DNA from: Salinivibrio sharmensis
Lineage (GTDB): Bacteria > Pseudomonadota > Gammaproteobacteria > Enterobacterales > Vibrionaceae
Assembly (NCBI RefSeq): GCF_001995985.1
Contig: NZ_MUFC01000001.1
Location: 156,028 to 220,027, forward strand
Direction: 5' to 3'
DNA length: 64,000 nt
Below are positions 47,819 through 56,793 of the stretch, piece after piece. Positions within the stretch are counted from its first letter, which is position 1. Each line of letters opens with the position of its first letter. The position numbers and the translations under genes are program-made. The notes beneath the pieces were generated by a model. It was given only the letters and a program-made list of their open reading frames with translations. It was not told the origin of the DNA and ran no database searches.

Positions 47819-47995
47819 GCTTGGTCACTTTGTCATCAAGGTTGTTACACACATACCTTGCCAACACAGCATATTTACAACGAAGCAGATCCTTTGAACT
47901 CATTCTTTAACAGTTATAACGATTGGATAAAGGTGCTAGCTTTTGGCGCAATCAGGGAAGAGAAACAAACAATAGGCAGGAAAAACGTAACCGAT

Positions 47996-48026
47996 AAAAA
48001 AGCAGCCCACTTGGGGGCTGCTTTTA
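47996..48026 (-). terminator. Intrinsic terminator of the second BCCT gene
   Basis: AAAAGCAGCCC-acttgg-GGGCTGCTTTT with a T-run on the minus strand. It means the two BCCT genes are separate transcripts. Confidence 0.9.
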
Positions 48027-48056
48027 AAACCTTAACGCAATGTTAAGCGTTTTGGC

Positions 48057-49697
48057 TTAAGAAGCACGAGGCTCTGAGGCCAAACCTTTAAACAGTGACA
48101 CGGTAGCAACCAGCAACACAATCGTGAATGGGAAGCCTGTCGAGACCGCCATTGCTTGCAGGGCGACCAAGCCACCGCCAAGGATCAGCGCAACGGCCAC
48201 CAAGCCCTCGAAAGAGGCCCAGAATACACGCTGTGGCACAGGAACATTCACTTTACCGCCGGCAGAAATGGTGTCGATAACCAATGACCCTGAGTCTGAC
48301 GAGGTAATAAAGAACACCATGACCAGGATAATGCCGATAAACGAGGTGATCGCTGCCAGTGGCAGATCATCTAGCATCGCAAACAGTTTCAGTGATAGCT
48401 CTGCGTCCACAACCGCGGTATAGCCTTCATTGACGAACTGACCAATTGCGGTGCCACCAAAGGCAGTCATCCACAACACACAGGCTGCTGATGGGATGAT
48501 CAACACACAAGTGATGAATTCACGCACGGTACGGCCACGCGATACGCGAGCAATAAACATACCGACGAATGGAGACCAAGAAATCCACCATGCCCAGTAG
48601 AAGGATGTCCAACCTTGGGTAAAGTTGGCATCTTCACGGCCAAATGGCATTGACAGCGCAGGCAGGTTTTGCAGATATGCGCCCAAGTTACCAAAGAAAC
48701 CGGTCAGGATAGCGATGGTTGGACCCACTGCAATCACAAAGATTAGCAGCAATAGCGCAAGCATCATGTTGATTTCAGATAGGCGCTTGACCCCTTTATC
48801 AACACCAGCCACAACCGAAAGAATCGCGGCCCCTGTGATACCCATTACCAGCAACACTTCTGTGGTATCACCTAGCGGTGTATCAAACAGATAGTGAAGG
48901 CCGGCTGATGCCTGTGAGGCACCCAAGCCGAGCGATGTTGCAAGGCCAAACAAGGTCGCGATGATTGCCAAAATGTCAATCACGTGGCCTGTCCAGCCCC
49001 AAACGCGCTCACCAAACAGTGGGTAGAACACAGAACGCATGGTCAAAGGCAAGCCTTTGTTATACGCAAACAGTGCCAAGCCTAACGCCAATACCGCATA
49101 GATTGCCCATGGGTGTAAGCCCCAGTGGAAAATCGTGGCAGACATACCCAAGCGGCGCGCCGCCTCTGTATCACCGGCTGCCGCACCCAAAGGTGCCCAG
49201 TCAGTGCGAAGACCATCAGCGCCCACGGATGTTCCGCCTAACGCCGTTTGGAAATGCGTCAATGGCTCTGAAACCCCGTAGAACATCAGACCAATACCCA
49301 TACCGGCTGCGAAAAGCATCGCAAACCAGCCGCCGTAGCTGTAATCAGGCTTAGCTTCGGTACCACCGAGTCTCACTTTACCCAGTGGAGACGCAATCAG
49401 CACTAGACAGGCAATAACAAAAATGTTTCCTGCTGAAAGGAAGAACCAGTCTAGGTTTGAAGTTAGCCATCCACGTAGATCCCCAAAAACAGGACCAATT
49501 TGGTTTTGAAAGGCCAGGGTGACAAAAATGAAGGCCAAAATAGCCAGCCCTGAGACCATAAATACTCGGTTGTGAATATCAAAACCAAACGGGCCGAGTT
49601 TCAGTGCCACGTTATCCTGACCGACCTGATAATCAGTATCGATCGGGTTAACCTTCCCGTCTGGTGTCATCATATCTTCATGGCTTTTATCGCTCAC
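48057..49697 (-). CDS. BCCT-family compatible-solute transporter, copy 2
   Basis: 546 residues, same length, start (GTG 49697, AAGGAG 7 nt upstream) and domain layout as copy 1. The N-terminal 33 residues and most of the helix-8 region are identical between copies; differences cluster in the periplasmic loop near residues 153-175 (DGTATNANGIR against GGTSVGADGLR) and around residues 275-300. A diverged loop with a conserved core would fit altered affinity or substrate range, an inference. Own promoter region and terminator. Confidence 0.93.
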   Translation of the reverse strand: MSDKSHEDMMTPDGKVNPIDTDYQVGQDNVALKLGPFGFDIHNRVFMVSGLAILAFIFVTLAFQNQIGPVFGDLRGWLTSNLDWFFLSAGNIFVIACLVLIASPLGKVRLGGTEAKPDYSYGGWFAMLFAAGMGIGLMFYGVSEPLTHFQTALGGTSVGADGLRTDWAPLGAAAGDTEAARRLGMSATIFHWGLHPWAIYAVLALGLALFAYNKGLPLTMRSVFYPLFGERVWGWTGHVIDILAIIATLFGLATSLGLGASQASAGLHYLFDTPLGDTTEVLLVMGITGAAILSVVAGVDKGVKRLSEINMMLALLLLIFVIAVGPTIAILTGFFGNLGAYLQNLPALSMPFGREDANFTQGWTSFYWAWWISWSPFVGMFIARVSRGRTVREFITCVLIIPSAACVLWMTAFGGTAIGQFVNEGYTAVVDAELSLKLFAMLDDLPLAAITSFIGIILVMVFFITSSDSGSLVIDTISAGGKVNVPVPQRVFWASFEGLVAVALILGGGLVALQAMAVSTGFPFTIVLLVATVSLFKGLASEPRAS

Positions 49698-49843
49698 GAG
49701 TTAACTCCTTAGTCCGTTTATTCGGAAGCCTGTGAGTGTTGGTGGTGCGCCCATTATTCATTGCTGTTCAAGCCATCTTTACCAGCAATAAAAGACCAGC
49801 TGTCACCACACAATCGACTACATTACCACATCTGAGAAAAAAA

Positions 49844-49861
49844 TTAATTAGGCCCCTAACC
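49844..49861. promoter_or_regulatory. Shared 18-bp element upstream of BCCT copy 2
   Basis: Identical to the element at 47801-47818, again 147 bp from the start codon, while most of the 130 bp between element and gene has diverged. Confidence 0.65.
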
Positions 49862-50219
49862 AAATGTATACTTTCTAACCAGGAACTCAACACTAACTTC
49901 CCTCTATGCCCCGATTTTACTGGCTTTCCCGGTTATTTGAACTCTTTATTTCAGAACAATAAACAATTTGGTTAATAGCGTTTTAGAACCCTAGACCCTT
50001 TTAAAATCATAGTCGTATTTTCCACCATTGCTTAGCAAACATAATGATCGTGAAAGTCATCACGCTTGGCCAACTCGCTTTCTCATATCAAAGACCCCTT
50101 CACTGCAACAAAATGCAAACAAAACGCATACAAAGTGATACTTGTCACACAAATAAAACCACGTACAATACCGCCGCAATCGTTTTCCATCTCAAGTTTA
50201 ACGTTTGCGGAGCAACATC
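49862..50219. other. Intergenic region before the nucleoside transporter gene
   Basis: About 360 bp between divergent BCCT copy 2 and the CNT transporter. AT-rich, no credible gene, no clear operator apart from the shared element just outside it. Confidence 0.5.
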
Positions 50220-51443
50220 ATGCAGTTTGGCATTGGCTTTTTGGGGATCAGCGTCCTCTTTCTTGTCGCGATGGTTTTTTCTGAAAATCGATCCGCGATT
50301 AACTGGCGCACCGTTGGCGGTGCATTCCTGATACAAATCGTCTTTGCTGGATTTATCATCTCAGTTCCCCTTGGCCAGCGTATTTTGGCCAATGCGTCTG
50401 AAACCGTCTCTGCTGTCATCAGCTTTGGTGACATAGGCGCAGAGTTCCTCTTTGGCGATCTCGCTAAATTCAAACTCGGTTTTATCTTCGCCTTTAATGT
50501 ATTGCCCACCATCGTTTTTTTCTCTGCGCTGATCGCTGTGCTGTACCACATTGGGCTAATGACATGGGTCATTAGCCTGATTGGTGGACTACTACGACGT
50601 GTCCTCAGCACATCGCGTACAGAATCAATGTCTGCTACCGCCAATATTTTTGTTGGCTCTGTTGAAGCGCCGCTGGTTGTTCGGCCTTTTCTTGCTGCCA
50701 TGACACGCTCAGAGCTGTTTGCTGTCATGGTGGGCGGGCTCGCCTCAGTGGCCGGCGGCACCATGGTGGGCTATGCAGGGCTCGGTGTGGAAATGAAGTA
50801 CCTTATTGCGGCGGCGTTTATGTCAGCACCGGCAGGACTCATGATGGCCAAAATCATCGTGCCTCAAACCGAAACACCGATGACCCCGACGCAACATCAA
50901 TCAGTGCAAGACACACAGGACAAACCAGTAAACCTGATTGATGCCGGCACGCAAGGCGCCTTAAGTGGCTTACAAATCGCCATGGCGGTGGGTGCCAGTT
51001 TATTGGCCGTGATCAGTATGATTGCGCTAATTAACGGAGGATTGGGTAAGCTTGGTCCTCTTTTGAACCTACCTCAGCTAAGCCTTGAATGGCTGTTTGG
51101 CTACCTGTTTGCGCCCGTGGCTTGGTTAATAGGCATTCCTTGGCATGAAGCCATGACGGCAGGCACCTTGATTGGTAAAAAAATCGCTGTGAACGAGTTT
51201 GTTGCTTTTGCCGATTTTATGAACTTAAAAGGCCAATTATCCGCCCACAGTCAAGCTATTGTGACCTTTGCGCTGTGTGGTTTTGCCAACTTGACCTCCA
51301 TTGCCATGCTAATGGGTGGGCTGGGTGGTATTGTGCCCGAACGCCGTGGCGATATTGCGACACTCGGTATGCGAGCCATTCTCGCGGCGACACTCGCCAA
51401 CCTGATGAGTGCGACGCTAGCAGGCCTCTACCTTTCTCTATAA
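50220..51443 (+). CDS. CNT-family (NupC-like) nucleoside transporter
   Basis: 407 residues from ATG 50220 (MQFGIGFLGI) with GGAG 8 nt upstream. Concentrative nucleoside transporter: two re-entrant loop regions with GSVEAPLVVRPFLAAMTRSELFAVMVGGLASVAGG (Glu of the nucleoside site) and NEFVAFADFMNL ... CGFANLTSIAMLMGGLGGIVPERR. Imports nucleosides with Na+ or H+. Next to a pyrimidine nucleotidase gene (yjjG) but with its own spacing of 130 bp; a pyrimidine salvage link is an inference. Confidence 0.92.
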   Translation: MQFGIGFLGISVLFLVAMVFSENRSAINWRTVGGAFLIQIVFAGFIISVPLGQRILANASETVSAVISFGDIGAEFLFGDLAKFKLGFIFAFNVLPTIVFFSALIAVLYHIGLMTWVISLIGGLLRRVLSTSRTESMSATANIFVGSVEAPLVVRPFLAAMTRSELFAVMVGGLASVAGGTMVGYAGLGVEMKYLIAAAFMSAPAGLMMAKIIVPQTETPMTPTQHQSVQDTQDKPVNLIDAGTQGALSGLQIAMAVGASLLAVISMIALINGGLGKLGPLLNLPQLSLEWLFGYLFAPVAWLIGIPWHEAMTAGTLIGKKIAVNEFVAFADFMNLKGQLSAHSQAIVTFALCGFANLTSIAMLMGGLGGIVPERRGDIATLGMRAILAATLANLMSATLAGLYLSL

Positions 51444-51575
51444 TTCCCCAATGTACTCAATCACCGCCACTCACGCTGTTTCTCACCATGGACGGTGAGT
51501 AAACCAACATGGACTCGAAAATCGCACTGGCACTCTGTTACACTTAGTTAACTTTACGTAAAGAAATGTAATAAC

Positions 51576-52253
51576 ATGCGATACCCATGGGTTTTATTCG
51601 ATGCCGACGAGACCTTGTTTCACTTTGATGCCTTCTCTGGCCTACAACGTCTATTCTCACATTATGATGTCGATTTTGATCAGCAGGCGTTTTCCGAGTA
51701 CTCCGCACGCAACAAACCACTGTGGGTACAGTATCAAAATGGGGAAATTGACGCCCAGACTCTACAGACCAAACGCTTTACTTATTGGGGAAAGCGCTTA
51801 AACGTCGCTCCTTCCACCTTAAACCAAGGCTTTTTAGATGCCATGGCAGACATCTGTGAACCATTACCAGGGGCTCTAGAACTCATCGACGCCATTTCCC
51901 CGCATGCCCATATTGGCATCATCACTAACGGATTTACGGCGTTACAAGATATTCGTTTAGAAAAAACAGGATTGAAAGCGGCGATTTCTACGTTGGTTAT
52001 TTCCGAGCAGGTCGGTGTCGCTAAGCCTGACCCACGTATCTTTGAACATGCGTTTGAAAAAATGGGACATCCGCCAAAAGAAAAAATCTTGATGGTGGGT
52101 GATAACCCACATTCTGATGTTCTCGGCGGCATGCAAGCCGGCATCGATACGTGTTGGCTAAATGTCGATAATACCCCAGTCCCTGAAGATATTGCGCCGA
52201 CACACCAAGTTGACTCCCTACATCAATTAAAAAATTGGTTACTGCCGACCTAA
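51576..52253 (+). CDS. yjjG: Pyrimidine 5'-nucleotidase YjjG (HAD family)
   Basis: 225-residue HAD phosphatase that dephosphorylates UMP, dTMP and non-canonical pyrimidine nucleotides (house-cleaning). Motif I FDADETLF (nucleophile Asp9), cap region rich in aromatic residues, motif II ITNG, motif III Lys in VAKPDPRIFE, motif IV VGDNPHSDVLGG. ATG 51576. Confidence 0.95.
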   Translation: MRYPWVLFDADETLFHFDAFSGLQRLFSHYDVDFDQQAFSEYSARNKPLWVQYQNGEIDAQTLQTKRFTYWGKRLNVAPSTLNQGFLDAMADICEPLPGALELIDAISPHAHIGIITNGFTALQDIRLEKTGLKAAISTLVISEQVGVAKPDPRIFEHAFEKMGHPPKEKILMVGDNPHSDVLGGMQAGIDTCWLNVDNTPVPEDIAPTHQVDSLHQLKNWLLPT

Positions 52254-52261
52254 ATCTTGAT

Positions 52262-52292
52262 CAAAAAAAGAGAGCAAACATGCTCTCTTTTT
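52262..52292. terminator. Bidirectional terminator after yjjG
   Basis: AAAAGAGAGCA-aaca-TGCTCTCTTTT with flanking A- and T-runs. Shared by convergent yjjG and the small exported protein gene. Confidence 0.88.
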
Positions 52293-52338
52293 ATCGGCTC
52301 CGCCGTTGTTAATGGCGGCTTGAACTCAATCGCGTCTT

Positions 52339-52644
52339 TTAGCTGTGGTCGCCTTTGATGAACGCCGCTTGCTCAACGCGCTCACCTTGGTCAGTGCTCG
52401 CCACAAAGTTGATCGAGCGGCTGTTTTGGTTCTGAGCGTGGATAAATACACGACCAGATTCATCTGTTACCTTCGCATCAAGACCCGATTCATTAGCGAC
52501 TTTAGCGCCTTTTACCGCTTGGCCTTGTTCAGTAACCGTTACCCAAGCGCCCCCTTCTGCAGGGTCTACATCGAGGTTCAGACCACCAGCCATTACAGAC
52601 GTTGAAGCGAACGTTAGGGCAAAGATTGCAGCAAGTTTTTTCAT
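52339..52644 (-). CDS. Small exported protein, unidentified
   Basis: 101 residues from ATG 52644 (GAGGAAA 8 nt upstream). Signal peptide MKKLAAIFALTFASTSVMA, then a roughly 80-residue domain with beta-strand character: GGAWVTVTEQGQAVKGAKV, then VTDESGRVFIHAQNQNS, similar in rhythm to one Ig-like/transthyretin-like repeat (carboxypeptidase-regulatory type). No cysteine. Monocistronic. I cannot assign a function. Confidence 0.7.
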   Translation of the reverse strand: MKKLAAIFALTFASTSVMAGGLNLDVDPAEGGAWVTVTEQGQAVKGAKVANESGLDAKVTDESGRVFIHAQNQNSRSINFVASTDQGERVEQAAFIKGDHS

Positions 52645-52825
52645 GGTTTGTTTCCTCTTTCTTAATGGGTTGACAGCTATTAAACGCAAATTGTGCCGGT
52701 GATTTGTCACCTCAATGTCTCCATTTCTAAAATCTATCTTTAGAGACTCATCAAGGCGCTATCACGGTTCAACATCGCCATTGCGTTATTGCCGTGGAAC
52801 GAGAATGAGGTTACGCCTGACAGAC

Positions 52826-52841
52826 CGTGACAACAATCACA
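52826..52841. promoter_or_regulatory. CRP-like site between two exported-protein genes
   Basis: cGTGA-caacaa-TCACa, matching the conserved GTGA-N6-TCAC core. It lies 182 bp from the minus-strand gene and 217 bp from the fasciclin gene; the target is uncertain. The rest of 52645-53057 shows no gene. Confidence 0.45.
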
Positions 52842-53057
52842 ATAATATGAATGACTCGTTCGAAAATTTTCACAAGACGCGAGCAGTTAATCGGCGTAGA
52901 AAGAAGGAAGATGCGGAATATTCTCCTTACCAGTGATCGACTTCTCCCCTACTCTCGTTTTCACCCTTGCAACAAGTTGATACTTTCCAAGTCGTCACCA
53001 AGGGTTGTAATAAGGCACTTATTGGGTGGGGAAACGAACGCAAAAGGGAGAACAATG

Positions 53058-53552
53058 ATGTTAACACGCACGATCACGAAATTAGCCATTACTGCGACAT
53101 TGCTGGTTGGGATGGGAACCGCCGTCGCTGCCCACCACAAAGGTGAGCATGACATTGTTGATACAGCAATGAAAAATGACGACTTTTCAACATTGGTGGC
53201 AGCCGTTAAAGCCGCGGACCTTGTTGATACATTGAAAGGAAAGGGCCCGTTTACCGTCTTTGCCCCCACGAACGCGGCTTTCGATAAGTTACCTGATGGC
53301 ACGGTGGAAAACCTACTCAAGCCAGAAAACAAAGACAAACTCACCGATATCCTGACCTACCATGTCGTCCCTGGAAAAGTAACGGCAGAGCAAGTAATGG
53401 GGATGTCTTCCGCGACCACAGTGCAAGGCAGTGACGTGATGATCAAAACATCGTACGGGGATGTGAAAATCGATAAGGCTACCGTCGTCAAGCCCGATAT
53501 CATGACCTCCAACGGCGTAATCCATGTGATTGATACCGTGATAATGCCCTAG
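53058..53552 (+). CDS. Exported fasciclin (FAS1) domain protein
   Basis: 164 residues: signal peptide [25 protein letters not shown], then one FAS1 domain with H1 box [23 protein letters not shown] motif [16 protein letters not shown], and H2 box [13 protein letters not shown] at the end. Such proteins are periplasmic or surface-associated and linked to adhesion; the role in bacteria is poorly known. Two adjacent ATGs (53055, 53058) follow AGGGAG; the second is better spaced. Convergent with choV. Confidence 0.9.
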   Translation: MLTRTITKLAITATLLVGMGTAVAAHHKGEHDIVDTAMKNDDFSTLVAAVKAADLVDTLKGKGPFTVFAPTNAAFDKLPDGTVENLLKPENKDKLTDILTYHVVPGKVTAEQVMGMSSATTVQGSDVMIKTSYGDVKIDKATVVKPDIMTSNGVIHVIDTVIMP

Positions 53553-53628
53553 TACTTTGTCCGTCTCGCTCAACAAGGTCACTCGTGAGGCGATATGAGT
53601 GAGGCACCAAGCCTCGATACACACATAG

Positions 53629-53677
53629 ATATGTAAAAAAACAGCCTGCTCCAAGAGCAGGCTGTTTTTTTACATAT
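53629..53677. terminator. Long perfect palindrome terminating fasciclin and choV
   Basis: Arms of 23 bases, 53629-53651 and 53655-53677, fully complementary around a 3-nt loop (caa). The core CAGCCTGCTC / GAGCAGGCTG is flanked by A7 and T7, so it works on both strands. Confidence 0.9.
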
Positions 53678-53704
53678 GTCTATAGACGACTCATATACCG
53701 AATC

Positions 53705-54907
53705 TCACGCCGCTTTATCCGTACACTTTTGTTGAAACTTACCTAACAGCGCGTGGTAGAAGTCATGGTCAGATAAGGTACCAACCAATTTCCCTTCTTC
53801 CATGAGCAACACCGGCTTAACAGTGTGATAGCGAATTTCAATCGCATCACGCATTTCAATGTCAGGCGAGGCAACCACAATGGTGTCGTCTCCAACTTGT
53901 GACAGATCTTGAACATCTTTTTGCCATTCAACAACTCGTAAGGGTTGTGAGCCTGCTACGGCTGACAAGCGACCGCCCTGCTCTGCGGTGACCCAAATAT
54001 CACGCTGCTCACACACTTTCCAACGGTTGTCGACATGTGGCAAATCGTCAACAGACTTCATCATCGAACGCCCTTTCAGCACGTTCAGTGGATTAGTATG
54101 AGCAACAAAGTCACGTACGTAATCCGTCTCAGGACGCAGCACAATGTCTTCAGGCTTACCATGTTGAATAAGCTGACCTGATTCCATGATGGCAATGTTA
54201 TTACCAATTTTCAGGGCTTCGTCCAAATCATGGCTCACAAACAAAATCGTTTTATTGAGCTTTTTCTGCAGCTCTAGCAACTCATCTTGTAGCTGCGCAC
54301 GGATCAGTGGATCCAATGCCGAGAAAGGCTCATCCATCAGTAGAATATCACTGTCCATCGCGAACGCCCGGGCCAAGCCAACGCGCTGCTGCATACCACC
54401 AGACAGCTCATGCGGGTATTGATAAGCCCAATCATCCAACCCGACCATTTCTAGCTTTTCCAGCGCTTGTCGACGACGTTCTTTCTTGCTAATACCTTTC
54501 ATTTCCAGGCCAAAGGCGACGTTATCAACCACTGTCATCCAAGGCATAAGCGCAAACTTTTGAAACACCATAGACGCACGGTTAGTACGGAGGTGGCGAA
54601 GTGTTTGCGAATCAACTGTTGCCATGTCGACCATTCTGTTGCCATCACGGACTTCAAGACTACCGCGGCTGATGGGGTTCAATCCATTCACGGCGCGCAG
54701 TAGGCTCGATTTACCTGAGCCTGACAAACCCATCAAGACGCAGATTTCACCTTCTTTCACATTGAGTGAAACATTGTCCACGCCCACGACTTGACCGGTT
54801 TTCTCGATGATCTCTGAGCGGCTTAATCCGTCATCAAGCAGATCCAGTGCTGGCTTAACATTGTCGCCAAACACCACGTCTAAATTTTTAATTGCGATTG
54901 CGTCCAT
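53705..54907 (-). CDS. choV: Choline/betaine ABC transporter ATP-binding protein
   Basis: Energises osmolyte import; ProV/ChoV family, 400 residues from ATG 54907 (MDAIAIKNLDVVFGDNVKPAL) with AAGGGGG upstream. Walker A GLSGSGKSSLLRAVNG near 63, Q-loop KFALMPW, signature LSGGMQQRVGLARA, Walker B ILLMDEPFSALD. A C-terminal CBS-like regulatory region (about 275-395) follows, as in osmosensing ProV/OpuA relatives. Last gene of betI-betB-betA-choX-choW-choV, so choline is the most likely substrate. ProV is the alternative name. Confidence 0.93.
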   Translation of the reverse strand: MDAIAIKNLDVVFGDNVKPALDLLDDGLSRSEIIEKTGQVVGVDNVSLNVKEGEICVLMGLSGSGKSSLLRAVNGLNPISRGSLEVRDGNRMVDMATVDSQTLRHLRTNRASMVFQKFALMPWMTVVDNVAFGLEMKGISKKERRRQALEKLEMVGLDDWAYQYPHELSGGMQQRVGLARAFAMDSDILLMDEPFSALDPLIRAQLQDELLELQKKLNKTILFVSHDLDEALKIGNNIAIMESGQLIQHGKPEDIVLRPETDYVRDFVAHTNPLNVLKGRSMMKSVDDLPHVDNRWKVCEQRDIWVTAEQGGRLSAVAGSQPLRVVEWQKDVQDLSQVGDDTIVVASPDIEMRDAIEIRYHTVKPVLLMEEGKLVGTLSDHDFYHALLGKFQQKCTDKAA

Positions 54908-54917
54908 GGTTTCCCCC

Positions 54918-55760
54918 TTATTCGTTGCCTTGGTTTGGTGCTTTACACAGGCGGTCAAGAATGATGGCTACCAGTACAATCGCCAGACCCGCTTCAAAAC
55001 CTTGAGAAATGTTGACGGTATTCAGTGCTCGAACCACTGGTTTACCGAGGCCGTCAGCACCCACCAACGCCGCGATAACAACCATTGACAGTGACAACAT
55101 AATACACTGGGTCACACCCGTCATAATGCTAGGCAGTGCCGCAGGAAGTTCCACTTTAAATAGTAGTTTCATACGGTTAGCACCAAATGCGCGTCCTGCC
55201 TCTACCAACTCTTCCGGTACGCGGGTGATGCCGAGATAGGTCAAACGAATCGGCGCCGCGATGGCAAAAATGATGGTTGAAATCAGACCCGGGACAATGC
55301 CCAAGCCGAACAGCACCAAGGTTGGGATCAAGTACACAAATGGTGGCACCGTCTGCATTAAATCAAGCAGCGGCCGCATGATGGTATACACCAATGGCCG
55401 ATGTGCTGCCATTATCCCAAGCGGTATGCCAATTAATACGGAAATCGTTGTCGCGGCAAACACCAGAACAAAGGTTTCCAGCATCTCTTGCCAGTAGCCC
55501 AGGTTGAGGATCAACAAGAGCGCACTCACAACAAAGATCACGATGGAAATTCGACGCTGTAGGTACCACGCTAAGGCGGCTGTCATGATGATCGGCCCTG
55601 CCGCTGGCATCCATTTAAAAATGTCGACTAATAGTGTGATGGTCGTATCTAGGCCAATCGAGATTGCATCAAAAAAGCCGGCAGCGTTCATGGTTAGCCA
55701 GTCAACACCATTTTCCATCCATTGACCGAGTGGGATCTTGTTATCTGTAATAATATTCAC
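54918..55760 (-). CDS. choW: Choline/betaine ABC transporter permease
   Basis: 280-residue ProW/ChoW-type permease with about six helices and the EAA-type loop EELVEAGRAFGANRMKLLFKVELPAALPSIMTGVTQ (residues about 185-220) that contacts the ATPase. Starts ATG 55760; ends 10 bp before choV. Inner membrane. Confidence 0.93.
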   Translation of the reverse strand: MNIITDNKIPLGQWMENGVDWLTMNAAGFFDAISIGLDTTITLLVDIFKWMPAAGPIIMTAALAWYLQRRISIVIFVVSALLLILNLGYWQEMLETFVLVFAATTISVLIGIPLGIMAAHRPLVYTIMRPLLDLMQTVPPFVYLIPTLVLFGLGIVPGLISTIIFAIAAPIRLTYLGITRVPEELVEAGRAFGANRMKLLFKVELPAALPSIMTGVTQCIMLSLSMVVIAALVGADGLGKPVVRALNTVNISQGFEAGLAIVLVAIILDRLCKAPNQGNE

Positions 55761-55773
55761 AATAAAACCTTAG

Positions 55774-55793
55774 GGGCGGCGTTAACACCGCCC
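55774..55793 (-). other. Intercistronic hairpin between choX and choW
   Basis: GGGCGG-cgttaaca-CCGCCC. Hairpins at this place often protect the binding-protein mRNA from 3' exonucleases, so that choX is made in excess over the permease. Inference. Confidence 0.5.
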
Positions 55794-55814
55794 TCTCCTT
55801 CTACACTTTTTTAT

Positions 55815-56774
55815 TTACGCTTCAGTCTTTTTCAGGTACTCAGTGACCGCTTCAACCGCGTTCTCACCATCAACGGTGGTCACGCCGTCCAGCCACTTGT
55901 TCAGCACACTTGGGTTATTACGCAACCACTCGCGTGCCGCGGCCTGAGGCTTTTCTCCGTCATTAAGGATCTTGCCCATCATTTCGTTTTCCATCTTGAG
56001 GCTGAACTCAAGTTGCTCAAGCATTTGACCCACGTTCGCACATTGCTCGACATAGCCGCTACGTACGTTGGTATGAACCGTGGCACCGCCATAGTTAGGA
56101 CCAAAGTACTCATCCGCACCAGATAGGTATTTCATATCAAAGTTGCTGTTCATTGGGTGCGGTGCCCAACCGAGGAAGGCAACCCATTTGTCACGACGAA
56201 CGGCACGAGACACCTGAGACACCATGCCCGCTTCACTGGATTCGATAAGACGGAAGTCACCCAGGTTGAAATCATCGGTATCGATCATTTTCTGAATCTG
56301 GCGGTTACCGTCGTTACCTGGCTCAATGCCATAAATGCGTGAGTCGAACTTGTCAGCGTATTTCGCGATATCTGCGACGCTAGTAACACCCGCATCGTAA
56401 ACATACTTAGGCACGGCGAGGGTATATTTGGCACCTGTCAGGTTGGCGCGAACGCTGTCGATCGAGCCTTCATCAAGATACTTTTTGATATCGCCTGTTT
56501 GCGTAGGCATCCAGTTACCGAGGAATACGTCGATGTCGCCCGACGCAAGTGATGAGAAGGTTACCGGCAAAGACAATAGATCGGTTTGTGTCTCGTAACC
56601 CATGCCTTTCAGCACTTCAGTAGTGATGGCAGTCGTTGAGGTCACGTCTGTCCAACCGATATCCGAAAAGCGGACTGTCTCACACTGATTAGCGGCAGCG
56701 CTAAAAGCGACCATTGAGCTCAAACCGACTGCGGTCATCAGAGTTTTGCTGGTTTTACGTTTATTCATTGACAT
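55815..56774 (-). CDS. choX: Choline ABC transporter substrate-binding protein
   Basis: 319 residues. Signal peptide about residues 1-28 (MSMNKRKTSKTLMTAVGLSSMVAFSAAA), then a type II periplasmic binding fold. QCETVRFSDIGWTDVTSTTAITTEVLKGMGYE is typical of the ChoX/ProX group; aromatic residues in FLGNWMPTQ and the GWAPHPMN stretch are expected to form the cage for the trimethylammonium group. Sits between betA and choW. Confidence 0.93.
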   Translation of the reverse strand: MSMNKRKTSKTLMTAVGLSSMVAFSAAANQCETVRFSDIGWTDVTSTTAITTEVLKGMGYETQTDLLSLPVTFSSLASGDIDVFLGNWMPTQTGDIKKYLDEGSIDSVRANLTGAKYTLAVPKYVYDAGVTSVADIAKYADKFDSRIYGIEPGNDGNRQIQKMIDTDDFNLGDFRLIESSEAGMVSQVSRAVRRDKWVAFLGWAPHPMNSNFDMKYLSGADEYFGPNYGGATVHTNVRSGYVEQCANVGQMLEQLEFSLKMENEMMGKILNDGEKPQAAAREWLRNNPSVLNKWLDGVTTVDGENAVEAVTEYLKKTEA

Positions 56775-56793
56775 CTTAGTTTCCTTGTAATGC

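Noticed and set aside
46014..49697. BCCT duplication as a transposon-borne event
   Set aside because: No transposase, terminal inverted repeats or target-site duplication found around the pair; simple tandem duplication explains it.
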